Below, piece by piece: positions 37,690-49,014 of a stretch of 64,000 nucleotides of DNA. Location of the stretch: NCBI GenBank assembly GCA_019359835.1, contig CM033322.1, positions 61,854,889 through 61,918,888 on the forward strand, written 5' to 3'. The translations under genes and the position numbers were made by a program. The stretch's first letter is position 1; each line of letters begins with the position of its first letter. Below the pieces are notes generated by a model. That model saw nothing but the letters and a program-made list of their open reading frames with translations, made no database searches and had not been told where the DNA came from. Source of the stretch: Pharus latifolius (taxonomy: Eukaryota > Streptophyta > Magnoliopsida > Poales > Poaceae).

Positions 37690-38160
37690 TGCAATTTTAC
37701 TATCGGTTCAAAACCACAACCAATAGTAAACTTTTCTCTCTATTAAGGTCCCCACTGTCATAACCATTAATTTATATGACGTCATTTTACTATCGGTTTG
37801 TTTTATATAGCCGATAGTAAAATTTTCTCTATTATATAGGTTGGTACAGTAGTAATCGATAGTAAAAATTTTGTAATTTCACTATCAGTTACCAAAGGCA
37901 AACCAATAGTAAAATTTACTCTATTATATTGGTTGGTACAGTATGAACCGATAGTAAAAAGTCCGTAATTTCACTATCAGTTACGAAAGACAAACCGATA
38001 GTACTATTTCATCTATTATATCGGTTGGTACAGTAATGACCGATAGTAAAAATTGTTTGCATTTCACTAACGGTACACTAGAATATAACCGATAGTACAA
38101 AACCTCTTCTCCACCGCTGTAGTCGTATTCTATCGGATTTTTCCTAGATTGCTTATAACC
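37690..38160. repeat. Right subterminal repeats, including three 92-bp units
   Basis: CTATCGGTT-type motifs pair as hairpins through this stretch. Within it a 92-bp unit, marked by 'ggttggtacagta', repeats at 37839, 37931 and 38023, each time with an AACCGATAG-type and a CTATCAGTT-type word at the same offset. Confidence 0.85.
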
Positions 38161-38202
38161 GTTAGAAGATATGGGTTAGTGGATTGCATTTCTGTAGTAG
38201 TG

Positions 38203-38466
38203 AACATTCGTCTGGAGAATTTCTCCCCAGACAATCTGAAGTCCCTCTTTGATTTCGAGTCAGACTCAGACAAAGACGAGATGCTTTCTCCGTCTGCGAA
38301 CTCAATCCCTAGAGAAATTGTTGCACTTTCGGAGGAAACTCCAGAGCAGGATGATGCTAGGCAAGAACGAGAACGCAAACAGAAAGAGGACCGAGAACGT
38401 GAACAGCAAGAGGCTAAGGTTCGCAAGGTTGCAGAAGATCTTCTACGACCAGCAACTACTCGTCGT
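38203..38466 (+). mobile_element. Remainder of the LTR-B leader/gag start
   Basis: Continues the sequence interrupted at 24643. It is highly similar to 39680-39922 (acidic ORF with 'FSPDNLKSLFDFESDSDKD'), then stops abruptly where LTR C begins, so only about 570 bp of internal sequence remains between LTR B and LTR C. Confidence 0.8.
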
Positions 38467-39356
38467 TGACGAGGATTGTTAGTTTTTTTAGGCCTCCATG
38501 GTCGCACAAGCGTCTCGTGGTCGCACGTGACTATGGCCGCGGCCCTCCTTATGGTCACCAAAAGTCTAGAAGGAAGAATATCGGGTAATCCAAGGGCATT
38601 CTAGATATAACTCAAAAATCATACTCATTTCGCGCAAAATCAAGACATTTGTTATCTTAAAACCTATGTTTTATGTTGTATCCAAAGATAGTATGGTCGT
38701 AGAGATAGTCCTTACGACCATCCACTCTCAAAGATACAATAACTTATCTCAGCACCGTGGTCGTAGTACTACACGATCACCCCTTGAACATTACCTCACC
38801 ATGATCCTTATGATTATTCCTGAGATAATCATAAAGTCCCTGACAAGGTAACCGTTGAAGGAGGTTAATACAGTAAGGCGGTTCCACGACGACTGAGTCA
38901 AGACTGCCAAACCACCACATACCCATGATCTACAGCAACTACCACACCCACGACCTCACATCTACCACTCTGGGGCGGTTAGGGGAGATCGTGGGGCATG
39001 CCCTCAAGAGAACAACCGACGACCTCTTCGGTAAGTATAAGAAGACCTTCAAGGGGAGGATCAAGGGACGAATGGATCGACGACAGAGAGAAGACTAGGC
39101 TTAGCAAAAATAGGATTAGCTAGCTACACATTGTAACCAACTCTCTGTAACTCTTTTTCCCACATAGTCAATTACATAGGATGTAGGGCTATTACCCAAT
39201 TTAAAGGGGGTCTGAACCTGGATAATTCTTTCTCCCCGTGTCTTAGATTCATAGATACCTTGAACGTCTTAAGAATCTGTCTGATTGGCCTCATTTCTTC
39301 TTACTGCCTCTCTTGCATAAGATCGACAAAGGGACCCATAGTTCTAATTGTCGACA
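38467..39356 (+). mobile_element. LTR copy C, ~890-bp family, uninterrupted
   Basis: 890 bp, TGACGAGG...GTCGACA. It is the cleanest of the three copies in the window. A primer-site-like TGGCGCCCACCGTGGGG starts two bases after its end (39359), so it is also placed as a 5' LTR. Confidence 0.85.
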
Positions 39357-39410
39357 GCTGGCGCCCACCGTGGGGCCCTGAAGACATTTTCATCAAGATT
39401 CATTGTATTC

Positions 39411-39830
39411 ATGGATCCTTTTCCTTGCCTACATGATTCTGAGAACGAGTTTGATCTCGAGGATCACATAGATGCTATGGATGAGGATGCCGTCCCCATC
39501 AATGGTGACGACATTACCCTCATAGCTTGGCTTGGGGACGCATCATCCTCGATCCCAACCGTATCTGCTGAACAGAAATCAGATCAGGCAGTTCACTTGC
39601 CCTCAATAGAGGAAGAGTATGTGCCGCAACCCGTTGCCTTAGACATGGAGGAGGATGATCTTGACATCTATCTGGAGAACTTCTCCCCAGACAATTTGAA
39701 ATCGCTCTTTGATTTTGAGTCAGACTCAGATAAAGACAAGATGCTTTCTCCGTCTGTGAACTCAATCCCTAGAGAAATCGCTGCACTTTCGAAGGAAACT
39801 CCAGAGCAGCGTGATGCTAGGCAGGAATGA
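39411..39830 (+). CDS. Acidic gag-like leader ORF of the LTR-C element
   Basis: A 139-residue open frame starting at the ATG about 50 bases after the primer site. It is strongly acidic (Asp/Glu-rich, with 'FDLEDHIDAMDEDAV' and 'SLFDFESDSDKDK'). No domain is recognised. Its position right after the primer site, and its conservation in the LTR-B element (24386 onwards and 38203-38466), suggest it is the start of the element's gag. It ends at a TGA, after which an Arg/Glu-rich continuation in the same style is visible to about 39.93 kb, so it is probably truncated. Confidence 0.5.
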   Translation: MDPFPCLHDSENEFDLEDHIDAMDEDAVPINGDDITLIAWLGDASSSIPTVSAEQKSDQAVHLPSIEEEYVPQPVALDMEEDDLDIYLENFSPDNLKSLFDFESDSDKDKMLSPSVNSIPREIAALSKETPEQRDARQE

Positions 39831-39930
39831 GAACGCAAACAAAAAGAGAATCAAGAACGCGAACAGCGAGAGGTTGAGGTTCGCAAGGTTGCGGAAGATC
39901 TTTTATGACCAGCAACTACTCACCGCGGTA

Positions 39931-40378
39931 TCATCTTTCGCGACCCTGGTCTTGTACCGTCTCGACAACCTTATCTGGGAGGTCGCGGGTGTAATTACAT
40001 GCCTATTCCCTCTCTGATATTCGCTGTTTGCAAAGGCGACCTCAGTTGAAACTCCACTGGCACCCAGGAGAAATCCGGAGGATCGTATCCGAAGGATTGC
40101 TTATGCACTCCATAATCTGCCCTCCAATCTCGCAAACGACGATAGGATTATATTCATAAGAGTAATTAGGATGAGCCCAATGCAAAAGCGCTTCACGAGG
40201 AACTTCAACAGAATATTCTCCAGTATATTCTGTGCCACGTGTGCGACGCACCACCCGAAGCATCCCCTTACTCCAATGAAAAGGAGCATCGGGAGTCACT
40301 TCGTGTGGGCCCGCGTATTAATATTCATCAAAAATTGAAAATCACTAAAATAAAATTCGGATAATTCACGTGTTTCTA
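39931..40378. other. Unassigned sequence after the LTR-C leader
   Basis: Similarity to the LTR-B/C leader ends near 39.93 kb. A minus-strand open frame at 40299-40042 (85 residues) is not recognised. Probably retroelement debris. Confidence 0.35.
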
Positions 40379-41010
40379 TGGATGTGTAGGAACTGATCGT
40401 GCTAAAATCAGAGTCTCTGGGGGCCCAGAACATCAAAACCTAACAGTCTAAAACTCAATTGTAAAATCTCTGAAATCCGAGCACTCATTTGCAAAATATC
40501 CAAGACTCATAAATCTAAACCCTAACTCGGAAAGGATCTTTTTGTGATTTCCAAAAATTTGAGAGTCTTTTTGCAATTATGCCATTTCTCCTCAAAACCT
40601 AGCCGCCGCTGGCCTCTGTTGCAATTTCTTCTTCCTCTCCCCCAAAAACCAAAATCACCTCCGTCCACCACGCCTCCGGTAGTTGCGTGCCTGTGTGTTG
40701 TCGCTCCGCCGTGTCCGCGCACCCATCTTCGCCAAATCGACTGTGCCGCCGCATCGACGGCGCCACCGCCACTTCTTCGCCGGATCTGTGCACCCACACC
40801 GCCGCCACGCATGGTCGAAAGGTGGGGCCCACAAAACGCGTGCTCGGGCGTCGCAACCACTCCAATGCAGCTGCTTCGACCGCCCGGGCGTCGGTGGGGC
40901 CCGCTTGTCGGAGTTTCAACTATGCAGCCTCGCGAGGCATCTTCTCTCTCCTCTCTCAGATTGTTTAATAGTTTTTGGTGCGGGGCCCACCTGGTAGATT
41001 GTGGTGGCAT
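40379..41010 (+). mobile_element. Fragment of the 2-kb LTR family
   Basis: 40379-40610 aligns by eye with 58205-58360 of the intact LTR: 'gtaggaactgatcg', 'atcagagtctctgggggccc', 'gccatttctcctcaaaacctagccgcc'. It then continues into a GC-rich block like the centre of that LTR. The ends are not defined and there is no TSD. Long open frames on both strands here come from GC richness. Confidence 0.55.
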
Positions 41011-41861
41011 CGGCGTTGGACTCAGTCTTACAAATAATCTTGATGTGGTTGCCCTCAGATTTACTCCGGAGGCATCATCACGTTCGACGACCAGAGGACA
41101 GGCCGGTTCACTCCAAGGTCACAAGAGACGTCATCCTACACATTCCTGACACGACAAGACTAGACGAACCGGTACTTCTCGCGACCATAATTGCATACTA
41201 GTACATTCACGTTTGGGACCACATCGTGAGCCTCCCCAGGTCGACAATTTCTGTGACCACGACGTTAGTCGCGATGATCTACGACCATGTAGTACGTACG
41301 TGGGTTGCAAAGCTTTTTCACCTAGACTACAGAATGTATTCTGGCCTGATAACTTTAAATCTGGTACAATCAAGAGATTTGATAGGACTCAAAATCCAAC
41401 CAAATTTCTCTAAATCTACGTTATGGCCATCCAAGCGGTCGGAGGAGATGAACGGGTCGTAGCAAATTATTTGCCGACGGTCCTATAAGATCCTGCACGG
41501 ACCTGGTTGTTCAACCAACCGGAAGGATCGATTTACAACTAGGAGATGTTGTGCGATGCTATCCTTAATAACTTCCAAAACTGCTATGAGAAGCCTGGCT
41601 GATCCGGGAGGATCTTCAAGTCCTGATTGCATACGACTTCGCGACCTTAACCGTGTTCGGAAATGTTTCGCGACCATGGATGGGTCCGTGACCATGGATT
41701 AGTTCGCGACCAGGAAAAGGAATTTGTTCCCTATTCAGAATTGTAGTCCGATCCGAATATATATAACTAAGCTTATCCGTTTAGGATTAGTTAGTTATAT
41801 GAGTCTAATACATTTAGGTTATTGAGTCTGATACATACTCATACGATTGGACTATAAATAC
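41011..41861. mobile_element. Probable LTR-derived sequence, family unknown
   Basis: Repeated 'gcgacca'/'gtgacca' words and a TATA-like 'ctataaatac' near 41852 just before the next element give it the look of an LTR. It does not align with the other families here and its borders are unclear. Confidence 0.3.
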
Positions 41862-42425
41862 TTTTGGGGGAAATCTCCGAGGGATCAAGTCCAGGTAAGA
41901 GGCCGCCAATTTGACAAGGCCCCCCGGTGGCTTGTCCCGGGAGCCACCTTTTGCCCGGGGACAAGGCCCCCCGGTCCTGGGTCACGTGAGGATCACGCGA
42001 GAAGCGCCTCGAGAACTGGCGGACACCTGTCAAGCATCCAAGGCTCCTGACCGGGAGAAGGACGCTTGTACCCCTCGATCCAATGGTGGCAAGCGGGGTA
42101 GTTTAGTCTTTTTGCATATTTTGGGCCTATATAAGCCCTTGTAACCCCTCATGCGAGGAGGACAATTCATTTTTACTCTAATAGACAATCAAACAAGCGT
42201 GCTTCGGAGCCATCTCTCCCTCGAGAGAGCTCCCCTAGCCAACCTCAGTTGGGAGCACGTCGACAGGACTAGGGCCTCCAATGAGGCCCGAACCTGTATA
42301 AACCCTCGTGTCATTTGCTGCGTTTGCCCGATGGGAGACGACTGGTCACGCGGTCAACTCGCGTCGTCTTTTCTTCGCTAGGGACTTCAACAAAACCTGC
42401 CGGGGTATTGGCAATACTACGATAG
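41862..42425 (+). repeat. 5' LTR of the Tat-type element
   Basis: About 564 bp. The first bases (TTTTGGGGGAAATCTCCG) align with the 3' LTR start at 57753 (TGTTGAGGGAAATCTCCG). A TATA box, TATATAAG, lies at 42128-42135. The right end is set by the primer-site region 'ttgtcaccgtccgtgggga' (42426-42444), a degenerate form of the usual Tat primer site. Confidence 0.75.
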
Positions 42426-42460
42426 TTGTCACCGTCCGTGGGGACTCGTGACGAATCACC

Positions 42461-44130
42461 ATGGCTCCCCCAAGAACGAGGGCTCGCACCCTTCCCGGTG
42501 ATGCCGGTCTCGATGACCCGGTGCCACCCCTCCAAAGCGCGGCCGTCCTGGCGCTACGCCCGGACACGGCCAAACCCAGGTACCACCTCTAACTCTCCCG
42601 GTAATTTCTGGCGGAGAGGGCTCCGAGTCCAACCCGACGACCTCGGATGCTCCCGGGGGGACTGGCTTTCCCCCGGTGGCTCCGCCGGCTTCCCGGGACG
42701 CACTGCTCGAAGCTCTGGTGGAGGGCCAGCTCCGCGCCCAGCGCTCGATGGACGAGCTCCTCCGCTTTCTGGCGCAGCCGCAGGCCCCCATCTACCCACA
42801 GTTCCCATTCATGGGGGAAATGCCCCCGTTTGTGGGACATCCGGTGGCCCCTCCGCTCCTCGGAGGTCAGGTCTCTCCCTGGGCTTGTGATCCCAATGTG
42901 GGTTACGCTCCGGCAGGCCCGTCATCTGGAGCCTTCCCGACCTCAGGGGCGTTCCCGAGGCCGGGGACTTACCCCATCCCCGGGGTCTTCCCCATGCCAA
43001 TGGTTCACTCTGTGCCAGGGGCATTCTCGGGACCGAACGCCGGCCTCTCCCCGCCGGTTATGCCCGTTGTTCCGGAGGTGGCCCGCCGGGTGACTCCCGC
43101 ACCGTCGCCGGACCTTCCCCGGCAGGGCCCCCACTCTCCGGTTCCGGACGGTACTACCGGGGACAGCCCGGTAATGAATTCCACCCACGCTCCGGCTGCG
43201 CCTCCCGCACCTGCAGTCAACGCACATGAGCTGCCTCCTCCCCCGGGGCTGCCCCCAAGGGCTCCGCCGGTGGATCAAGTCCGCTTCACTCGGGAGGAGG
43301 TTGAGCAAATGCGTACCACAAAGTTTGGGGAGGAGCCTCCCCCGGGTCGTGGACGCGAGGAGTCCCGCTCTCGCCCTGGCCGGGGAAAGAGACCGGCCGA
43401 AGAACCAACCACCCCAGGGAGGTGTCCGGACGTCCTGGAGGTTAGCTCCACCAACCTGGAGGAAAAGCGGTGCTACCGCCATGACGGCAGACTACTTGGG
43501 CCCCTTCCCGACTCCGACAACGAGCACACGTCCCCTGTCAAAGGGGACAGCAACCGGGACTCTCCCCGGGAGGTGGAAGGGGCTAACCAGCCACTGTGTC
43601 GTAGACTCCGGTGCATTCGATGGCCGCGGCCTTACCGTCCGCCGCACATCGAGCACTACAACGGTGAGACCGACCCTTACGAATTTGTGTAGGTGTATTC
43701 CCCAGCCATTTCGGCGGCTGGGGGGGACGAGACAGTTTAGTGTAACGTCTTCCCCCTCTACCTGACCGGGATCGCCCGCTCGTGGTTTTACAACCTGAAG
43801 GCCGGCTCCATCAAGTCCTTTGCGCGGCTCAAACCCGAGTTCTGCGCAATCTTCCAGGGAAACTATGTGCGTCCCCTGGATTCCTCGCAGATGTACACTG
43901 TCCGGCAGAGGATAGGGGAAACCATCCACAGCTTCTTCAAGTGCTTTGCTCAGGTCAAGAGCAAAGTAGCTCACGTCCCTGACTCCACAGTCATTGAGGC
44001 GTGTAAGAGAGGGATCCTCCCCGGGGAGCTCCACCGGAAACTCTCCTGAAGCTGCCCCTCCTACGCCGACGAGCTCTTCACCGTGCTCGAGAAGTACTCT
44101 CGGGCGGAGGAGGATGACCTCGGGAAAAAG
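42461..44130 (+). pseudogene. Tat-type gag, with stops and a frameshift
   Basis: ATG at 42461 opens a frame that soon ends; the bulk lies in another frame from 42676. It has a Pro/Gly-rich N-terminal half and a gag start motif 'HIEHYNGETDPYEFV' at 43690, then, past TAG codons at 43690 and 43738, the retrotransposon gag domain with 'LYLTGIARSWFYNLKAGSI', 'EFCAIFQGNYVRP' and 'DELFTVLEKYSRAEED'. There is a further TGA at 44047. All three stops stay in one frame. The protein would have formed the capsid. Confidence 0.82.
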
Positions 44131-44595
44131 AACCAGGGGGCCCCCGCCCCCGTCGACCGGGGGGCCAGGGACCCCTCAGACGCCCCAACAGGGGCAATCG
44201 TAGCAAGCCATGGCCTCGGGACACCTTTGTCCTCGAGGGCGGAGGCGGCTCGCGCGATGCCTCCAAGGGCAACCGCCCCTTCCCCAAGCTGAAAGGTCGT
44301 AGGGGAGGGCAGTCGTCCCGTGGTCGCGAAAGCCCCGCGGTAGGAGGTAGGGAAGGCCTGTGGTGTACCTTCCACAAGTCTAATACCCATGCCACTCGGG
44401 AATGCCACCAACTACTCCAGCACTTCGCCACGTTCCTCGACCAGCATGGGCAGGGGGGACTCCTGCCTCCTTGCCTCTTCAGCCGGCCTTACCGGCCCTT
44501 CCTGCCCCCGCGGGGGACAGCAAGGACAAGTGCGGGAGGGGGAGCCATAAGAGATTCTCCCCTTCCAAACCTCCCAAAGGCGTGTCAACGTCATC

Positions 44596-47500
44596 ATGGG
44601 AGGATCTGCCTCTGGGCGGGACTCTAAGCGTCAGCGCAAGGAATATGCGCGCGAAGTAAAGGTGGTGGGGGTGATGCATACGTTTCGGCCACCCAAGTGG
44701 TCGGACGTCCCCCTCACTTTTACCGTAGAGGACCCGCGTGGGGTTCACTTCCCCCATGATGACATGCTCATCGTCTCCGCTACCGTTTACAACTGCCACC
44801 TGGCCCACATCCTCGTGGACGGCGGGAGCTCTGCCGACGTCCTCTACCTAAAGGCATTTAGGGAGATGTAGGTGGACGAGAAGCTACTGCAGCCTACAGC
44901 AGGGCCCTTGCAGGGATTCGTCCCGGGGAAGACGATCCACCCCATGGGGAAGGTGGATCTCTCCATGACCTTCGGCACCCCGGACAACTACTGGACAGAG
45001 ATGGTCCGGCTCGATGTTGTAGACCTCCCCTCTTCACACAACGCAATCATGGGGAGGACCACGATCAACCGCTTGGGGGCCGCAATCCACCAGAGCTTCC
45101 TTTGTGTGAAGATCCCCAGGCCTCACGGCATGATCACCGCCCGGGGAGACCAAGACGTGGCCCGCGCATTATACGAGCGCACCGCCGCAATGATCAGGAG
45201 CGTCAATATGATCAAGACCCCCGGGGGGGAGACCTCTTCCCCAGGGCCAGACGCTGTTGCGATACCCTCCGGGAGGTCCCTCCCCAAGCCACGTCCAAAA
45301 GGGGACCTTCGGAAGGTCCCGCTGTCCCCAGACGACGGGGATAGGACTATCAGGATCGGGGCAGATCTCCACGAGGAGCACGCGGAGCAACTCGCGGCTT
45401 TCCTGTGCAAGAACTCCGACGTTTTTGCCTGGAAGCCTTCCGACATGTGAGGCGTCGCCCGGGACGTCATCGAGCACAAGCTCGCGATGACCCTCGGCTA
45501 CCCCCCGGTCAAGCAGAAGTTGAGGAAACTCTCCCTTGAACGCCAAGAGGCGATCAAGGTCGAGATCGCCAAGCTCCGAGAGGCGGGGTTCATTCGGGAG
45601 GTCTTGGACCCCGAATGGCTCACGAACCCTGTCTTCATGAAGACATCGAACGGTAAGTGGCGAATGTGCGTGGACTTCACTGACCTCAACCGCGCTTGCC
45701 CCAAAGACAACTTCCCGCTCCCGTGAATTGACCAGTTGGTCGACTCGACCACGGGGTGCGAGTTGATGTGCTTCCTAGACGCGTATTCGGGCTATCACCA
45801 AGTCCGGATGGCAGAAGGGGACGAGAAAAAGACGAGTTTCATAACTCCCCTTGGGACCTTCTGCTACGTCCACATGCCCTTCAGGCTAAAGAATGCTGGA
45901 GCGACCTTCCAGTGACTCATGACCCTGGTCCTCAAGGACCAGATCTGTCGCAACATCGAAGTCTATGTCGACGACGCGGTTGTCAAAAGTCCCCGCGTGA
46001 CTGCCTATGTCGACGACCTAGCGGAGACCTTCTGCAACCTCCGCGCATACGGGTTGAAGCTCAACCCAGAGAAATGCGCCTTTGGCGTACGCGGGGGAAG
46101 CTCCTGGGCTTCCTTGTGTCCCAGCGGGGCATAGAGGCCAACCCCGAAAAGATCCGAGCGCTCCTGGACATGCCCCCGCCATGCTCGGTCAAAGATGTTC
46201 AACGACTCACTGGCTGCTTGGCCGCACTGAGTCGCTTCGTCTCGCGGTCGGGGGAACGCGGTCTCCAATTCTTCAAAATCCACCGGGGGCTCGAAGGGTT
46301 CCGCTGGATCCCCAGGGCCCAGGAGGCCTTCAACGATTTGAAGACATATCTCACGAGCCCCCCGATGCTCGTGAGCCCATCTCCGGAAGAGCCCTTGGTC
46401 CTTTACCTCGCCGCGACCCTGGTCGCCGTAAGTGCGGTATTGGTAAAGGAACAGGATGGCAGCAATGTCCCGTGTACTGCGTGAGTGAGGCCCTCCAAGG
46501 GGCCAAAACTCGGTACACGGAGATGGAGAAGATCTGCTATGCCCTTCTAATGGCGTCCCGGAAGCTTCGTCATTACTTCCTGGGGCACTCGATCACTGTC
46601 CCGTCGTCCCTGCCTTTGGGGGAGGTGCTTCAGAACAAGGAGGCCACTGGCCGGATAGGAAAGTGGGGGGCCGAGCTTGCTCCCTTTTCGCTTTCCCTCA
46701 CGGGGCGCTCTGGTATCAAGTTGTAAGTCCTCGCATACTTTGTGGCGGAGTGGACTCCTGCCTCCCGGCCCGGGGACGAAAACCTCCCCGCGCCGTCCCG
46801 ACGCAGCGACCATTGGACGCTTATGTTTGATGGCTCCCTGTGTCTCACCGGGGCTGGTGCGGGAGTAGTCCTCCAGAGCCCCAAAGGGAGGGAACTGGAG
46901 TACGCAGTGCGGCTCGAGTTCCTTGCCACGAACAACGTCGCCGAATACGAGGCCTTGCTCCTTGGGTTACACCTTGCGCGCTCCCTGGGGATTTGACGCC
47001 TCCTAGTGAAAGGAGACTCCTAGCTCGTAGTTTGCCAAATGGACAAGTCCTACTTGTGCCATGACACAAACTTGAGCCTCTATTTGCAGGAAGTGCGCAA
47101 GATGGAGAAGCACTTCGATGGCCTAGAGGCCCGGCACATCCCGCGGAGGGACAACGACCGGGCCGACGCCCTAGCTCGGGCAGCCAGCGCCCGAGAACCG
47201 CTCCCCAAAGGGGCTTCTTGGAGATCATCGCGAAGCCCTCGGTGGCCTCCCCGGACGCGGGTGATAAGCCTTGCATCCCAGAAGTTGCCGAAATCACCCG
47301 GACTTCCTCTTGGATGGATCCCCTCTTCTCCTTCATCAAGGGGGAGGGAGACCCTTCCAACGAGACCGAGGCCAAGTGCCTCTGGGCCAAGGCTCGGGCA
47401 TACCTCCTGCTGGAGGGGAAGCTTTATAAGCAGGGGGCTTCCGCCTTGCTCCGTTGCCTTCCATGACCGGAAGGGCTCCGGCTTCTCGAGGACATTCACT

Positions 47501-48560
47501 CGGGAAGCTGCGGGTCTCATCTGGCCCAGCGCACCATCGCGGCCAAGGTTCTTCGCCAGGGTTTCTATTGGCCCACAGTGATTCGCGACACGCGAGACCT
47601 TGTCTCCGCGTGCGGAGCCTGCCAGAAGATGGCCAAGAGTTCTAACCTCCCCCCTGTAGCGCTGCAGATTATCCCCATCACTTGGCCCTTCGCGCGCTGG
47701 GGGATGGACCTCCTTGGTCCCTTCCCCCCAGTGCCCGGGGGCTACAAGTATGCGGTGGTCGCAGTCAACTACTTTACCAAGTGGGTAGAGGCCAAACCTC
47801 TGGCCAGCATCACGTCCTGAGCAGTACAACGATTTTTCTAGAAGAATATCGTATGTTGCTTCGGGGTCCCCCGGGAAATCACTGTCGATAACGGGACCCA
47901 ATTCGACTCAGTATATTTTTGGGAATTCTGCGAAGGCTTGGGTCTCACCATCCACTTCTCCTCGGTAGCTCACCCCCAGAGCAACAGGGCCGTCGAAAGG
48001 GTCAACGACGTGATCCTATAGGGGTTACGCCGACGGCTCGAACAAGCTGCCTCCAAACGGGGCGCGTGGGTGGAGGAGCTCCCGAGCATCCTCTGTTCCA
48101 TGCTAACGATCCTGAGCTGTGCGACGGGATGCACCCCTTTCTCCTTTGTATACGGGGCCGAGGCGGTTCTTCCCCCGGAGATTGGCTTCCGGTCACTATG
48201 GGTCGAGCTCCTAGACAGAGCTACGACAGCAACATACCAAGCCAACGAAGCGAATCAACGATTGGAGGTCGACCTCGTGGAAGAGGAACGCGACCGAGCG
48301 CTCCTCCGCCACGCCATCTACGAGCGTGAAATGGCGCGCGCATACAACCAGCGCATCCGCGAGAGGGCTTTCCGCCTCGGGGACCTCGTCCTCAAGCGCG
48401 TCACAGACCCCCAAACCTAGGGCAAGCTCTCCCCAAGTGGGAGGGCGCCTACAGAATCTCAGCAGTCCTGGGCTCAGGAACTTACAAGCTCTCCAACCTT
48501 CAAGAGCAGGAGCGGAAGCACACGTGGAACGTACGCTTTCTTCGCAAGTTCTACGTCTAG
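44596..48560 (+). pseudogene. Tat-type pol (PR-RT-RH-aRH-INT), many stops
   Basis: Protease region with 'AHILVDGGSSADVLYLKAF' (about 44.81 kb) and 'NAIMGRTTINRLGA' (45.05 kb). RT with 'NGKWRMCVDFTDLNRACPKD' (45.65 kb), 'FLDAYSGYHQVRM' (45.78 kb) and an intact YVDD box (45963-45974). RNase H with 'ALLMASRKLRHYF' (46.54 kb). A second, archaeal-type RNase H with 'LMFDGSLCLTGAGAGVV' (46.82 kb) and 'ATNNVAEYEALLLGLH'. Integrase with zinc-finger cysteines 'SACGACQKMAK' (47.61 kb) and all three catalytic residues in 'RWGMDLLGPF', 'ITVDNGTQF' and 'NRAVERVN'. In-frame stops: 44869, 45448, 45724, 45913, 46724, 46994, 47021, 47464, 47818, 47839, 48019 and 48418, plus a few frameshifts (about 46.1, 47.2 and 48.45 kb). 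Long runs keep one frame, so damage is mainly point mutation. Confidence 0.9.
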
Positions 48561-49014
48561 CCTACAGGCTTGTCCCCTCCCCCAGAGGGGAGGGGGACAT
48601 TGTACTCACCATTCCCTCCCCTGTCACGATCTCGCGGGGGGAGGCGTTGTATCTTAACTCATTATCAATACAACTGGTTTTTTCCTCAGCTCCAGCTTAC
48701 TGCAGGTCTTTACCATCTCTCACGGCGATGCCCTCCCCGTGAGGATGCCCTCTTAGCAAGGATGCCCTCCCTGTGAGAAAGTGGGCTATCACGACCCAAC
48801 AAGTCCCTACAACGGGAGTCCCACTCCCGTAGGGCGGCTTACGATCACCCATCATGGACTGAGGGTGTAAGCGGCAACCCGGTCCTCAAGGACCACGGTA
48901 ACGAGTCAATTTGAGAGACTAGTCCCCTCCTCAAATACTCAGACCCGTCATCGGGTGCACCTTCCTCCGGGAGTCGATTTTTGCCTTAGCGAGAGAAATT
49001 CTCGGATATTTTTT

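Larger units (their letters stand above)
24644..38202. mobile_element. CACTA (En/Spm) transposon, 13.56 kb, TSD AAC
   Basis: Terminal inverted repeats are CACTACTACAGAAATGC (24644-24660) and its exact complement (38186-38202). The 3-bp TSD AAC is at 24641-24643 and 38203-38205. The flanks rejoin the leader of the LTR-B element, confirmed by the intact copy at 39357-39830. Subterminal arrays of an AACCGATAG/CTATCGGTT motif lie at both ends. Inside, both genes are on the minus strand: a TNP2-type transposase (37206-31690) and a second gene with Transposase_24-like and Ulp1-like parts (28585-25217). Without its own 2271-bp insertion the element is about 11.3 kb. Both genes carry lesions, but the ends are perfect, so it could still be moved by a transposase supplied elsewhere. 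Confidence 0.95.

Noticed and set aside
37839..38115. Regularly spaced repeats, considered as a CRISPR-like array
   Set aside because: Units are direct tandem copies with no unique spacers, and the sequence is a plant transposon end.
40544..41149. 201-codon + strand frame with opposite-strand partners
   Set aside because: GC-rich part of an LTR fragment; low-complexity Pro/Ser composition and no motif.
44061..44431. Minus-strand frames of 116-117 codons in the Tat gag region
   Set aside because: Shadows of the + strand gag/linker, without motifs.
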